DNA of 26,824 nucleotides, taken from NCBI GenBank assembly GCA_947457975.1, contig CANGYC010000002.1:1-26824 (forward strand), written 5' to 3'. Position numbers and translations under genes: made by a program. Positions 7,225 through 14,750 of this stretch are shown here, piece by piece. A model generated the notes under the pieces. That model saw nothing but the letters and a program-made list of their open reading frames with translations, was not told the DNA's origin and did not search any database. Source of the stretch: Comamonadaceae bacterium. GTDB lineage: Bacteria; Pseudomonadota; Gammaproteobacteria; Burkholderiales; Burkholderiaceae_C. How positions within the stretch are numbered: position 1 is the first letter of the stretch; every line of letters begins with the position of its first letter.

Positions 7225-7614
7225 TCAGCGCATGGTCCGGGTGAAGGGGAAGACCTTGGTCATGCCCAGCGCATCGGTGATGAGCAGCACCACGAAGAGC
7301 ACCAGGAAAAAACCCAGCACGTCCACACCGGCGGCGGGGGCCTGGTCAATTTGCTGGGCCAGTTGGGCCACCTCCTCGTTGCTCAGGGCCTGGACGCGCT
7401 CGGCAGCTGCCTCGGGGTTCACGCCCCGGGCCTGCAAGGCGGCGCGCACGTCCTCACGCAGCAAAAAGGCGCTGACCTTGTCGCGCTCAACGCCGGATGC
7501 CGGGCTCAGCGCTTCCTCGGTGCCCACCATCGCCGCGCTGGCGGTGATGGGCAGGCCCATCAGAGCGGTGCTGGCGATCAGGACGGACGCAATCAAACGT
7601 TTGAGGCAATGCAT
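7225..7614 (-). CDS. PA2779-family small membrane protein
   Basis: A 129-residue protein with an N-terminal signal segment (R-L-I-A-S-V-L-I-A-S-T-A-L-M-G, cleavage likely after A-S-A) and one C-terminal hydrophobic helix (V-L-G-F-F-L-V-L-F-V-V-L-L-I-T) followed by a short basic tail. The middle is helical and Ala/Glu/Gln rich. This layout and its position directly before a PA2778-type peptidase match the PA2779 family, whose function is not known to me. The ATG at 7614 is preceded by AAGGAAA on the minus strand, a good ribosome binding site. Upstream on the minus strand a TTGACC (7714-7709) could be a -35 element, with only a poor -10 at the right distance. Confidence 0.85.
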   Translation of the reverse strand: MHCLKRLIASVLIASTALMGLPITASAAMVGTEEALSPASGVERDKVSAFLLREDVRAALQARGVNPEAAAERVQALSNEEVAQLAQQIDQAPAAGVDVLGFFLVLFVVLLITDALGMTKVFPFTRTMR

Positions 7615-7793
7615 GGCTTTTCCTTAGTGGGGTGGACCTTTCGCTGCGGCTGAGCCCGCTGGGGGAATGCGAAAGTGGGCATCCAAGGTAAAGCCTGCCG
7701 CGCGCCTGGGTCAATTTCGTTTACATGCCGTGCGGGAACCTTACGGCTGTACACCTCCAGGCCGAGCCAGCCGGCCCGGGCAGCGAGCCCAGC

Positions 7794-8645
7794 TCAGCCG
7801 AGCGAGCGCCTGAGCTCGGCCATGCGCTGGCCGATGAGGTCGAGGTCGAGTGCGTCTTCAGCGTGGGTGAGGTAGGTCTCCAGGTCGGACAGCGCGCGCA
7901 AAGGTTGGCCCTGCTCGGCCCAGGCCAGCCCCCGTTCGCGGTACTCGGCCCAGGCCTGGGGTTGCAACACCAGCAGGCGGTCGAGCACGGCAATCAGGCG
8001 CACCCAGTCTTCCTGCGACTTGTGGATTTCCTTGAGATTGCGCAGCATGCGCGAAATGATCTCGCGCGGCGCCGCCGCCTGCAGGTACAGCCCGATGGGT
8101 ACCTCGAAATCATCGACCAGTCCGCTGCGTTGGCGGAAGGGCTCGAGCCGCTCGGACAGCTCCTCACGACTGAGCGACTGGCCCGTGAAAGGATCGATCA
8201 CCACCTGACCCTTGGGCAGGTTCACCTTCAGCATGAAATGCCCGGGGAAGGCCACGCCGCGGGCATTCAGGCCCAGGCCCAAGGCCAGCTCCAGCCAAAG
8301 CACGGCCAGCGTGATGGGGATGCCGCGGCGCGTCTTGAGCACCGCATTGACGTAACTGTTGTCCGGGTCGTAGTAGTCGTTTAGGTTGCCGCTGAAGTTC
8401 AGATCCCGAAAGAAAAACTGGTTCAGCGCCCTCAGGCGCTGCAGGGCCGAGGCATCGGAGGGCAGGCGCCGCTTGAGGCGGGCCAGGAGCTGGTCCACAT
8501 CGCCCAGGACCTGCTGGACATCAAGGTCGGGGTACTCGTCCTGGGCCAGGCAGACCGCAGCCTCCAGCAGAGGGAACTGCTCATCGCTTTGCACCAGGCT
8601 GGAGAAATACTCCAGCGGCGTGGGCACGTCGAAGTTCAATTGCAT
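7794..8645 (-). CDS. SirB1-family protein (transglutaminase-like fold plus TPR)
   Basis: A 283-residue cytoplasmic protein. The N-terminal two thirds match the SirB1 family: L-N-Q-F-F-F-R-D-L-N-F-S-G-N, D-Y-Y-D-P-D-N-S-Y-V-N-A-V-L, T-R-R-G-I-P-I-T-L-A-V-L-W, and F-P-G-H-F-M-L-K-V. In this fold the usual transglutaminase cysteine position lies near the R-R-G-I-P-I-T-L segment, where no Cys is visible, so enzymatic activity is doubtful. Residues ~215-280 form TPR-like helices (W-A-E-Y-R-E-R-G-L-A-W-A). The exact role of the family is unclear; Salmonella sirB is linked to virulence gene expression. The ATG at 8645 has an AGGGGG-type ribosome binding site. It lies 71 bases downstream of murJ on the same strand and could share its transcript. 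Confidence 0.87.
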   Translation of the reverse strand: MQLNFDVPTPLEYFSSLVQSDEQFPLLEAAVCLAQDEYPDLDVQQVLGDVDQLLARLKRRLPSDASALQRLRALNQFFFRDLNFSGNLNDYYDPDNSYVNAVLKTRRGIPITLAVLWLELALGLGLNARGVAFPGHFMLKVNLPKGQVVIDPFTGQSLSREELSERLEPFRQRSGLVDDFEVPIGLYLQAAAPREIISRMLRNLKEIHKSQEDWVRLIAVLDRLLVLQPQAWAEYRERGLAWAEQGQPLRALSDLETYLTHAEDALDLDLIGQRMAELRRSLG

Positions 8646-8716
8646 GCCCCCTACTTTCTCACAAGTTCAGGCCGGTCGCCGGGGTGGCGAGTGCAAGCGG
8701 CTGGCGCCCGGGGCCT

Positions 8717-10282
8717 TCAGCGTCCGAGCAAGCGCCGGAAGTTCAGGCCCGCCAGGCGCAGCACGCCAAAGTAGAGGGCGGCCGAACCGGCCAGGATGGC
8801 CAACAGCAGCCCGATGCGCGTCCAGGGCTGGCTGCGCAGCGCAGGCCAGTCCAGACCCTGGGCGCACGCGGCCAAGAACACCGCCAACAGCGCACTGGCC
8901 AGCAGCACCTGGCCCAGGAAGCTCCACCAGCCCGGCAAGGGCTGGTAGCTGCCTCGACGCCGCAGGCTCACCAGCAGCCAGAGCGCATTGACCAGCGCCC
9001 CCACGCCGATGGACAAAGCCAGCCCGGCATGGGCAAAGAGGGGCACAAAGAGCAGGTTGAGCAATTGCGTGACCACGAGCACGACCAAGGCAATCTTGAC
9101 GGGGGTTCGGATGTCCTGGCTGGCATAAAAGCCCGGGGCCAGCACCTTGATGGCCACCAGGCCCAGCAGGCCCAGGCCATAACCCATGAGGGCATGGGTG
9201 GTCATGGCCACGTCGCGGCTGGTGAAAGCGCCGTAGTGGTACAGCGTGGCCACCAGGGGCTGGGCGAACAAGAGCAGGGCCACCGCGCTGGGCACGCCCA
9301 AGGCGACCACCAGGCGCAGACCCCAGTCCAGCATGGCGGAGAACTTCTCAGGCTGGCCAGCGGCGCGCGCCCCCGCCAGCTGCGGCATCAGCACCACGCC
9401 CAGGGCCACGCCCAATAAAGCCGTGGGAAATTCCATCAGGCGGTCGGCGTAGCTCAGCCAGCTGACGCTGCCAGCCTGCAGGTGCGAGGCGATTTGCGTG
9501 TTGATCAGCAAGGAAACCTGCGCCACGCTCACCCCCAGGAGCGCCGGCAGCATGAGCGCGGCAATGCGCCGGGTACCCGGATCGGCCCAGGCCTGACGCA
9601 GGTGCGTGGGCGCCAGGCCCACCCGGGGCAGCAGGCCCAGGCGGTGCAGGGCCGGAATCTGCACGCCCAGCTGCAGCAGGCCGCCCACCATGACCCCGGC
9701 AGCCAGGGCATAAATGGGCTCGATGCCCTGCGCTTCAAACCACGGCGCACCCAGCCAGGCGGCGCCGATCATGGCCACATTCAGCAAAACGGGGGTGGCC
9801 GCCGGCACGGCAAAGCGCTTCCAGGTGTTCAGGATGCCGGCCGATAGCGCCACCAGGGACATGAAGCCGATGTAAGGAAACATCCAGCGCGTCATGAACA
9901 CGGCCGCCTCGAAGCCGCGCGGCGACTGGTTCAGGCCGCTGGCCATGAGCCATACCAGCACGGGCGCGGCGGCCACGCCCAGCACGCAGGTCAGCAGCAG
10001 GGCCCAGACCAGCACGGTGGCCACTCGGTCAATCAGCTGCTTGGTGGCTTCCTCGCCCTCCTGGGCCTTGGAGGCGGCCAAAACCGGCACAAAGGCCTGG
10101 CTGAAGGCGCCCTCGGCAAACAAGCGCCTCAACAGGTTGGGAATACGGAAGGCGACGTTGAAGGCGTCCGTGAGGGCGCTGGCACCGAAGGTGGAGGCGA
10201 TCAGCAACTCACGGGCCAAGCCCGTGATGCGCGATGCCAGAGTCAGCAGCGAGACGGTGGAGGCGGACTTGATCAGGGACAC
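8717..10282 (-). CDS. murJ: Lipid II flippase MurJ (MviN)
   Basis: An integral inner-membrane protein of the MOP superfamily that moves lipid II to the periplasmic face for peptidoglycan synthesis. The 521-residue length is usual. The N-terminus has the family signature S-L-I-K-S-A-S-T-V-S, A-S-R-I-T-G-L-A-R-E, then D-A-F-N-V-A-F-R-I-P-N-L-L-R-R-L-F-A-E-G-A-F-S-Q-A-F-V-P-V, which holds conserved charged residues of the central cavity. Many hydrophobic helices follow to the end, along with L-V-A-T-L-Y-H-Y-G-A-F and G-F-Y-A-S-Q-D-I-R-T-P-V-K. The start is a GTG at 10282, placed by the conserved S-L-I-K-S beginning. It is divergent from rpsT with a 124-base gap. Confidence 0.96.
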   Translation of the reverse strand: MSLIKSASTVSLLTLASRITGLARELLIASTFGASALTDAFNVAFRIPNLLRRLFAEGAFSQAFVPVLAASKAQEGEEATKQLIDRVATVLVWALLLTCVLGVAAAPVLVWLMASGLNQSPRGFEAAVFMTRWMFPYIGFMSLVALSAGILNTWKRFAVPAATPVLLNVAMIGAAWLGAPWFEAQGIEPIYALAAGVMVGGLLQLGVQIPALHRLGLLPRVGLAPTHLRQAWADPGTRRIAALMLPALLGVSVAQVSLLINTQIASHLQAGSVSWLSYADRLMEFPTALLGVALGVVLMPQLAGARAAGQPEKFSAMLDWGLRLVVALGVPSAVALLLFAQPLVATLYHYGAFTSRDVAMTTHALMGYGLGLLGLVAIKVLAPGFYASQDIRTPVKIALVVLVVTQLLNLLFVPLFAHAGLALSIGVGALVNALWLLVSLRRRGSYQPLPGWWSFLGQVLLASALLAVFLAACAQGLDWPALRSQPWTRIGLLLAILAGSAALYFGVLRLAGLNFRRLLGR

Positions 10283-10356
10283 GGCTCAAGTGTAGGCGTG
10301 GCAAGCTTGTGCGGACGACTTCAGCCCCCCAGGAGCCGCCTGCCTCCGCCTGACCC

Positions 10357-10362
10357 TATAAT
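10357..10362 (+). promoter_or_regulatory. -10 element (TATAAT) of the rpsT promoter
   Basis: A perfect TATAAT lies 44 bases before the rpsT start, in the gap between divergent murJ and rpsT. No good -35 is visible at 16-18 bases upstream (the region is GC-rich), so promoter assignment rests on the -10 and position. The rpsT start has AAGGA at 10396-10400, six bases before the ATG. Confidence 0.5.
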
Positions 10363-10406
10363 GGTCGGCTTTGCTGCAACATCCCTAGACACTCAAAGGA
10401 ATCATC

Positions 10407-10709
10407 ATGGCCACTGGTGGCAAACCGAAAAAGAAGAACCCGCGCCTGGCGTCGGGTCGCAAGCGCGTCCGTCAGGACGTCAAAATCAACGCCGCGAACA
10501 CCTCGCTGCGCTCCAAATACCGCACCGCAGTGAAGAACGTCGAGAAGGCTGTCGCTGCGGGTGACAAAACCAAGGCCAGCGAACTTTTCGCCAAGGCCCA
10601 GAGCATTGTGGACAGCATCGCCGACAAAGGCATCTTCCACAAGAACAAGGCCGCGCGCGACAAGAGCCGCCTGTCGGCCAAGGTCAAGGCGCTCGCCCTG
10701 GCCGCTTAA
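10407..10709 (+). CDS. rpsT: 30S ribosomal protein S20
   Basis: A primary 16S rRNA-binding protein of the small subunit. The 100-residue product is very basic and all-helical, with the family core [11 protein letters not shown] and [16 protein letters not shown]. It is about 13 residues longer than E. coli S20, partly through a Lys/Pro-rich N-terminal lead. The start is an ATG with an AAGGA ribosome binding site, unlike the UUG start known from E. coli. It is a single-gene unit ending in a strong intrinsic terminator. Confidence 0.97.
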   Translation: MATGGKPKKKNPRLASGRKRVRQDVKINAANTSLRSKYRTAVKNVEKAVAAGDKTKASELFAKAQSIVDSIADKGIFHKNKAARDKSRLSAKVKALALAA

Positions 10710-10780
10710 GCAGGTCGCAAGACCCCGCACGGAGGGCACACCCCTCCGCCGTTTAAACGGGTGCGCTGCAGCAAAGAAGA

Positions 10781-10804
10781 AAAACCGCCTCCGGGCGGTT
10801 TTTT
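10781..10804. terminator. Bidirectional intrinsic terminator between rpsT and the DUF3579 gene
   Basis: A perfect 9-base stem AAAACCGCC / GGCGGTTTT (10781-10789 and 10794-10802) with a TCCG loop. T residues follow on the plus strand (to 10804) and A residues precede it, giving a T-run on the minus strand too. It lies 71 bases after rpsT and 59 bases after the end of the convergent DUF3579 gene, so it can serve both. Confidence 0.92.
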
Positions 10805-10862
10805 ATTGGGCGTTTATTGAGCGTCCCCAGGGTGGCCCTAGGAGCCGAACGCAGCCGGGGCC

Positions 10863-11186
10863 TCAGGCCCGGGCCCGAGGCAGATCGGGGAGCAGACAGG
10901 CCTCGGCCACCTGCAGATTGTTGTCACGCGCGAAATTCATCACGAAGTCCCAGGCCATGGGCTCGGCATCGCGCAGATCCCTGTGGACCACCACGCATTT
11001 GACGTCGTTGATCACGGTAGGCACGCACCAGGGGGAGTAGCTCAGGTGGCTGCCGGGCTGGGGGCCGCCGGGGCGAAATTGGCTCATCACACCGGCCAGG
11101 CGATCGGCCCAGTCGCTGGGCCTGAAGGTCTTGCCGTCCTGGGTGAGGCCCTGGATGAAGACTTCTTTGGCGCTAGGAGAAACCAT
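10863..11186 (-). CDS. DUF3579 domain-containing protein
   Basis: A 107-residue soluble protein of unknown function. It begins M-V-S-P-S-A-K-E-V-F-I-Q-G-L-T and contains F-R-P-S-D-W-A-D-R-L-A-G-V-M-S and V-K-C-V-V-V-H-R-D-L, which I recognise as the small betaproteobacterial DUF3579 family often found near argD/argF. The frame is open to a GTG at 11249, but the family N-terminus starts near the ATG at 11186, and a TATAAT on the minus strand at 11259-11254 would place the transcript start close to 11247. I see no clear Shine-Dalgarno sequence before the ATG. It converges on rpsT and is divergent from argD. Confidence 0.8.
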   Translation of the reverse strand: MVSPSAKEVFIQGLTQDGKTFRPSDWADRLAGVMSQFRPGGPQPGSHLSYSPWCVPTVINDVKCVVVHRDLRDAEPMAWDFVMNFARDNNLQVAEACLLPDLPRARA

Positions 11187-11253
11187 GGATGGAGGTGTCG
11201 CTGGGATGGCACCGCACAGCACCGGGGTATGGCGCTTGCTGCATCGCACAAGA

Positions 11254-11259
11254 ATTATA
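11254..11259 (-). promoter_or_regulatory. -10 element (TATAAT) for the DUF3579 gene
   Basis: A perfect TATAAT on the minus strand about 68 bases upstream of the chosen ATG at 11186, in an A/T-rich patch that stands out from its GC-rich surroundings. The -35 position (around 11282-11277, TGAGCC) is a poor match, so the assignment is tentative. Confidence 0.42.
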
Positions 11260-11332
11260 TCTTATAGAAGACTTGCGGCTCACCGGGACTGGCCGCGCGC
11301 CATCCCAAACGGCTCGGACAGAGCACTGCCCC

Positions 11333-11338
11333 TACAAT
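11333..11338 (+). promoter_or_regulatory. Candidate -10 element (TACAAT) of the argD-argF operon
   Basis: TACAAT lies 103 bases before the argD ATG in the gap shared with the DUF3579 gene. No convincing -35 is seen at the standard distance, and no arginine box resembling the E. coli consensus is visible. Position and hexamer are the only support. Confidence 0.33.
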
Positions 11339-11440
11339 GAAAATCTCCTCGGCCGCCAGGCTGCCTTTGTCCAGTCGAGCCGGTGCTCGCACGCCCTCCA
11401 GCGCGCGCTCGCCGGCTCTTTTGTTCTTTGCTGAAAACCC

Positions 11441-12661
11441 ATGAGCGCTGTCCCTGCATCCAGCACGCCCCCGTCGTCGCCCCATGTGATGAACACCTAC
11501 GGGCGCCTGCCGATCGCCCTGACCCACGGTCAAGGCTGTCGGGTCTGGGACGTGGACGGTAAGTCCTACCTGGACGCCCTGGGGGGCATTGCCGTCAACA
11601 CCCTGGGCCACGCACACCCGAAACTCGTGCCCGCCCTGTGCGACCAGATCGGCAAGTTGATCCACAGCTCCAACTACTACCACATCCCCCTGCAAGAGGC
11701 CCTGGCCGCCAAGCTGGTGGCGCTGTCCGGCATGGAGAACGTGTTCTTCTGCTCCACAGGTCTGGAAGCCAACGAGGCTGCACTCAAGCTCGCTCGCAAG
11801 TTCGGCCATGACAAGGGCATCGACAAGCCCGAGGTGGTGGTCTATGAGAAGGCTTTCCACGGCCGCAGCATCGCCACCCTGAGCGCCACCGGCAACGCCA
11901 AGGTGCAGGCCGGCTTCGGCCCGCTGGTGGAAGGTTTCATCCGGGTGCCGCTCAATGACCTTGCCGCCCTGAAGCAAGCCACTGAAGGCAACCCCAATGT
12001 GGTGGCGGTCTTCTTCGAGGCCATCCAGGGTGAAGGCGGCGTCAACCCCATGGAGGCCGAGTACCTCCAGCAGGTGCGCGCACTGTGCAACGAGCGCGAC
12101 TGGCTGCTCATGATCGACGAGGTGCAATGCGGCATGGGCCGCACCGGCAAGTGGTTCGCGCACCAGTGGGCCGGGATCGTGCCCGACGTCATGCCGCTGG
12201 CCAAGGGCCTGGGCTCGGGCGTGCCCATCGGCGCGGTGGTGGCCGGACCCAAGGCAGCCAGCATCTTCCAGCCGGGCAACCACGGCACCACCTTCGGCGG
12301 CAACCCGCTGGCCATGCGAGCAGGGGTGGAGACCATCCGCATCATGGAGGAAGACGGCCTCCTTGAAAACGCCGTGAAGGTGGGCGAACACCTGCGCTCG
12401 GCCCTGCAGCGCGAGCTGGGCAGCCTCAAGGGCCTCAAAGAAATTCGCGGCAAAGGCCTGATGCTGGGCGTGGAACTCACCGTGCCCTGCAGCGAGCTCA
12501 TGGGGCGCGCGGCCAGCGCCGGCCTGCTGCTGAGCGTGACCGCCGACAGCGTGATCCGCCTGGTGCCCCCGCTCATCATGACCGTGGCCGAAGCTGACGA
12601 AGTGGTGGCCGTTCTGGCGCCGCTGGTCAAGCAGTTGCTCTCGGAAAAAGGCGCGCTATGA
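11441..12661 (+). CDS. argD: Acetylornithine transaminase
   Basis: A PLP enzyme of fold type I, class III, converting N-acetylglutamate semialdehyde to N-acetylornithine with glutamate. The product is 406 residues. Seen are G-I-A-V-N-T-L-G-H, the aromatic S-S-N-Y-Y-H, the glycine loop followed by E-A-N-E-A-A-L-K-L-A-R, the P-A-R-region counterpart A-F-H-G-R-S, Asp226 in M-I-D-E-V-Q-C-G-M-G-R-T-G, and the PLP lysine Lys255 in L-A-K-G-L-G-S-G-V-P-I-G-A. The usual N-S-G before L/A-E-A-N-E reads S-T-G here, a mild change in the PLP phosphate loop. It overlaps argF by four bases (ATGA), so both belong to one arginine-synthesis operon. Related ornithine- or succinylornithine-transaminases cannot be fully excluded, but the argF linkage supports ArgD. 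Confidence 0.92.
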   Translation: MSAVPASSTPPSSPHVMNTYGRLPIALTHGQGCRVWDVDGKSYLDALGGIAVNTLGHAHPKLVPALCDQIGKLIHSSNYYHIPLQEALAAKLVALSGMENVFFCSTGLEANEAALKLARKFGHDKGIDKPEVVVYEKAFHGRSIATLSATGNAKVQAGFGPLVEGFIRVPLNDLAALKQATEGNPNVVAVFFEAIQGEGGVNPMEAEYLQQVRALCNERDWLLMIDEVQCGMGRTGKWFAHQWAGIVPDVMPLAKGLGSGVPIGAVVAGPKAASIFQPGNHGTTFGGNPLAMRAGVETIRIMEEDGLLENAVKVGEHLRSALQRELGSLKGLKEIRGKGLMLGVELTVPCSELMGRAASAGLLLSVTADSVIRLVPPLIMTVAEADEVVAVLAPLVKQLLSEKGAL

Positions 12662-13587
12662 GCCAGGCGCCCAAGACGCTGCGCCACTACCTGCAGTTCA
12701 CCGACTTCAGTGCCGAGGAATACGGATACCTGTTCGAGCGCGCAGCGCTCATCAAACGCAAGTTCAAGGCCTACGAGAAGCACCATCCCCTGGTGGACCG
12801 CACACTGGCCATGATCTTCGAGAAGGCCTCGACCCGCACGCGTGTGAGCTTTGAGGCCGGCATGTACCAATTGGGTGGATCGGTGGTGCATCTGACCACG
12901 GGCGACAGCCAGCTCGGCCGGGCCGAGCCCATTGAAGACAGCGCCAAGGTCATCAGCCGCATGGTCGACCTGGTGATGATCCGCACCTACGAGCAGACCA
13001 AGATCGAGCGCTTTGCCACCCACTCGCGTGTGCCGGTGATCAACGGTCTGACCAACGAGTTCCACCCCTGCCAGATCCTGGCGGACATCTTCACCTACAT
13101 CGAGCACCGCGGTGACATCCGTGGCAAGACCGTGGCCTGGGTGGGCGACGGCAACAACATGGCCAACACCTGGCTGCAGGCGGCCGAGCTGCTGGGATTT
13201 ACCGTGCACGTGAGCGCACCGCGCGGCTATGAGGTCGACCAGGACGTGGCCGGCATTCGCTCGAGCGAGAGCTACAAAATCTTCAGCAACCCCCACGAGG
13301 CCTGCGCCGGTGCCGACCTGGTGACCACCGACGTCTGGACCAGCATGGGTTTCGAGGCTGAGAACGAGGCCCGCAAAAAGGTCTTTGCCGACTGGTGCGT
13401 CGATGCCCCGATGATGGCCATGGCCAAGCCCGACGCCCTCTTCATGCACTGCCTGCCCGCCCACCGTGGCGAGGAGGTCGAGGCCGAGGTGATTGACGGC
13501 CCGCAGTCCGTGGTCTGGGACGAGGCCGAAAACCGCATGCACGTGCAAAAGGCCCTCATGGAGTACCTGCTGCTCGGCAAGCTCTGA
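12658..13587 (+). CDS. argF: Ornithine carbamoyltransferase (anabolic)
   Basis: Makes citrulline from ornithine and carbamoyl phosphate in arginine synthesis. The 309-residue length is typical of anabolic enzymes. The carbamoyl phosphate-binding S-T-R-T-R lies at 58-62, followed by T-Y-E-Q-T-K, H-P-C-Q-I-L-A-D, the W-V-G-D-G-N-N-M-A-N-T-W ornithine-side loop, and H-C-L-P-A-H-R-G-E-E-V with the catalytic Cys. No arginine deiminase genes are nearby, which fits the biosynthetic role. The start codon overlaps the argD stop as ATGA, indicating translational coupling. Confidence 0.96.
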   Translation: MSQAPKTLRHYLQFTDFSAEEYGYLFERAALIKRKFKAYEKHHPLVDRTLAMIFEKASTRTRVSFEAGMYQLGGSVVHLTTGDSQLGRAEPIEDSAKVISRMVDLVMIRTYEQTKIERFATHSRVPVINGLTNEFHPCQILADIFTYIEHRGDIRGKTVAWVGDGNNMANTWLQAAELLGFTVHVSAPRGYEVDQDVAGIRSSESYKIFSNPHEACAGADLVTTDVWTSMGFEAENEARKKVFADWCVDAPMMAMAKPDALFMHCLPAHRGEEVEAEVIDGPQSVVWDEAENRMHVQKALMEYLLLGKL

Positions 13588-13606
13588 GCCAAGCCGGGCC
13601 CGCGCG

Positions 13607-13918
13607 GTGAGCGACTCCCCCTGCACCCGATGTGGTGCCTGCTGCGCGAGCTTTCGTGTGGACTTCTCGGTGCACGAACTCGACACCCAGGGCGGCAGCG
13701 TCCCCGAGGGCCTCACCGTGGAAGTGACCGACACCACCTGCCGCATGCGCGGCACCGACCATGTGCCCACCCGCTGCGCGGCCCTGACGGGCACGCTCGG
13801 CCAAGCCGTGGCCTGCGGCATCTACGAGTGGCGCCCCAACCCTTGCCGGGAACTGGAGGCGCACAGCGACGCCTGCATACGCGCCCGCCTGCGCCACGGC
13901 CTGCCGCCGCTGGAATAA
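13607..13918 (+). CDS. YkgJ-family cysteine-cluster protein
   Basis: A 103-residue protein with an N-terminal C-T-R-C-G-A-C-C cluster (Cys6, 9, 12, 13) and several further cysteines (C45, C57, C70, C80, C90), including Y-E-W-R-P-N-P-C-R-E. This matches the YkgJ family, thought to chelate zinc or iron; the function is not established. The GTG at 13607 was chosen because the cysteine cluster begins five residues later and the frame before it lies in argF. It follows argF by 19 bases without a terminator, so it is probably the third gene of the arginine operon by read-through. No role in arginine synthesis can be inferred from the sequence. Confidence 0.83.
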   Translation: MSDSPCTRCGACCASFRVDFSVHELDTQGGSVPEGLTVEVTDTTCRMRGTDHVPTRCAALTGTLGQAVACGIYEWRPNPCRELEAHSDACIRARLRHGLPPLE

Positions 13919-13978
13919 GCCCGGCCCCGCCATGGCGCGAGGGTTAACCCCTGAACCACACAATCAGCAAGCTCGTAC

Positions 13979-14008
13979 CATGAGTCATCTATAGGACTAG
14001 ATGTCATG
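13979..14008. promoter_or_regulatory. Two-part inverted repeat over the start of the GntR gene (candidate auto-operator)
   Basis: Inner arms CATCTA (13986-13991) and TAGATG (13998-14003) flank TAGGAC. Outer arms CATGA (13979-13983) and TCATG (14004-14008) are also complementary, offset by two extra bases on the left. The right outer arm contains the ATG of the regulator (14006). The AGGA that probably serves as ribosome binding site (13993-13996) lies in the central loop. Self-repression through such a site is common for GntR/HutC proteins, but that is inference here. Confidence 0.5.
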
Positions 14009-14740
14009 ACTGTCATTTCCCTGCCCGATCGCGAACCTGGCCAGAGCCGTTATGGCGCCCTGGCCAGCGCGCTGCGCGCACGGGTGATTGCAGGTGAATG
14101 GCCTCCGGGCTCGGCCCTGCCTTCGGAGCAGACACTGGCCTCGGAACACGGCGTGGCGCTGGGCACGCTCAGGCGCGCGCTAGAACTGCTCGAACATCAA
14201 GGCCTGATTGAGCGCTTGCATGGTCGGGGCACCTTTGTGCGGGCGGGCCTGGCGGGCGCGAGCATGATGCGATTCTTCCGCTTTGGCGACCGCTCAGGCG
14301 AAGTGCCCCATTCGCACATCCTGTCGCGCAAAACGGCAGTGCTGCCGGCCGCAGCGGCACGGGCGCTTGGCCTGGCACCGGGCGAGGCAGCGCTGAAGCT
14401 GCGCCGCTTGCGCAGCCTGGGGGGCGAGCCCTGCCTGCTCGAAGACATCTGGCTGCCGCTGCCCCTGTTCGAGTCTCTGGCCGCAGGTGAGCCAAGCGGC
14501 TGGAGCGACCTGCTCTACCCGCTGTACGCCGAACGCTGCGGGGTGCATGTGCACCGCGCCGTGGAGGACATCGGCTTTGACCGACTCATTGCAGCCGACG
14601 CCCGACAGCTGGGTCTGAGTGCGGGCCATCCTTGCGCCAAAGTCATCCGCCAGGCCTTTGACCTGGCGGGCCGCTGCGTGGAGCACCGCGTGACACGCGG
14701 CGACGCCCACGCGTTTCACTACACCGTGTCCATCACCTGA
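14006..14740 (+). CDS. GntR-family transcriptional regulator, HutC type (UTRA domain)
   Basis: A 244-residue regulator. Residues ~14-78 form the winged helix of GntR proteins: Y-G-A-L-A-S-A-L-R-A-R-V-I-A-G-E-W, G-S-A-L-P-S-E-Q-T-L-A, and L-G-T-L-R-R-A-L-E-L-L-E then I-E-R-L-H-G-R-G-T-F-V. Residues ~95-240 fit the ligand-binding UTRA domain (I-L-S-R-K-T, L-R-R-L-R, E-D-I-W-L-P, I-R-Q-A-F-D). HutC-type members usually sense a substrate of the pathway they control. It is the first gene of a three-gene unit: its stop overlaps the AAGGAGA ribosome binding site of the following Bug gene (14740-14746). An inverted repeat covers its own start codon. Ligand unknown; an organic acid handled by the next two genes is the natural guess. 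Confidence 0.9.
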   Translation: MTVISLPDREPGQSRYGALASALRARVIAGEWPPGSALPSEQTLASEHGVALGTLRRALELLEHQGLIERLHGRGTFVRAGLAGASMMRFFRFGDRSGEVPHSHILSRKTAVLPAAAARALGLAPGEAALKLRRLRSLGGEPCLLEDIWLPLPLFESLAAGEPSGWSDLLYPLYAERCGVHVHRAVEDIGFDRLIAADARQLGLSAGHPCAKVIRQAFDLAGRCVEHRVTRGDAHAFHYTVSIT

Positions 14741-14750
14741 AGGAGATCCC

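Noticed and set aside
11842..13821. 659-codon open frame on the minus strand opposite argD/argF
   Set aside because: It crosses two well-supported genes in antisense, has no recognisable domain and shows shadow-type composition.
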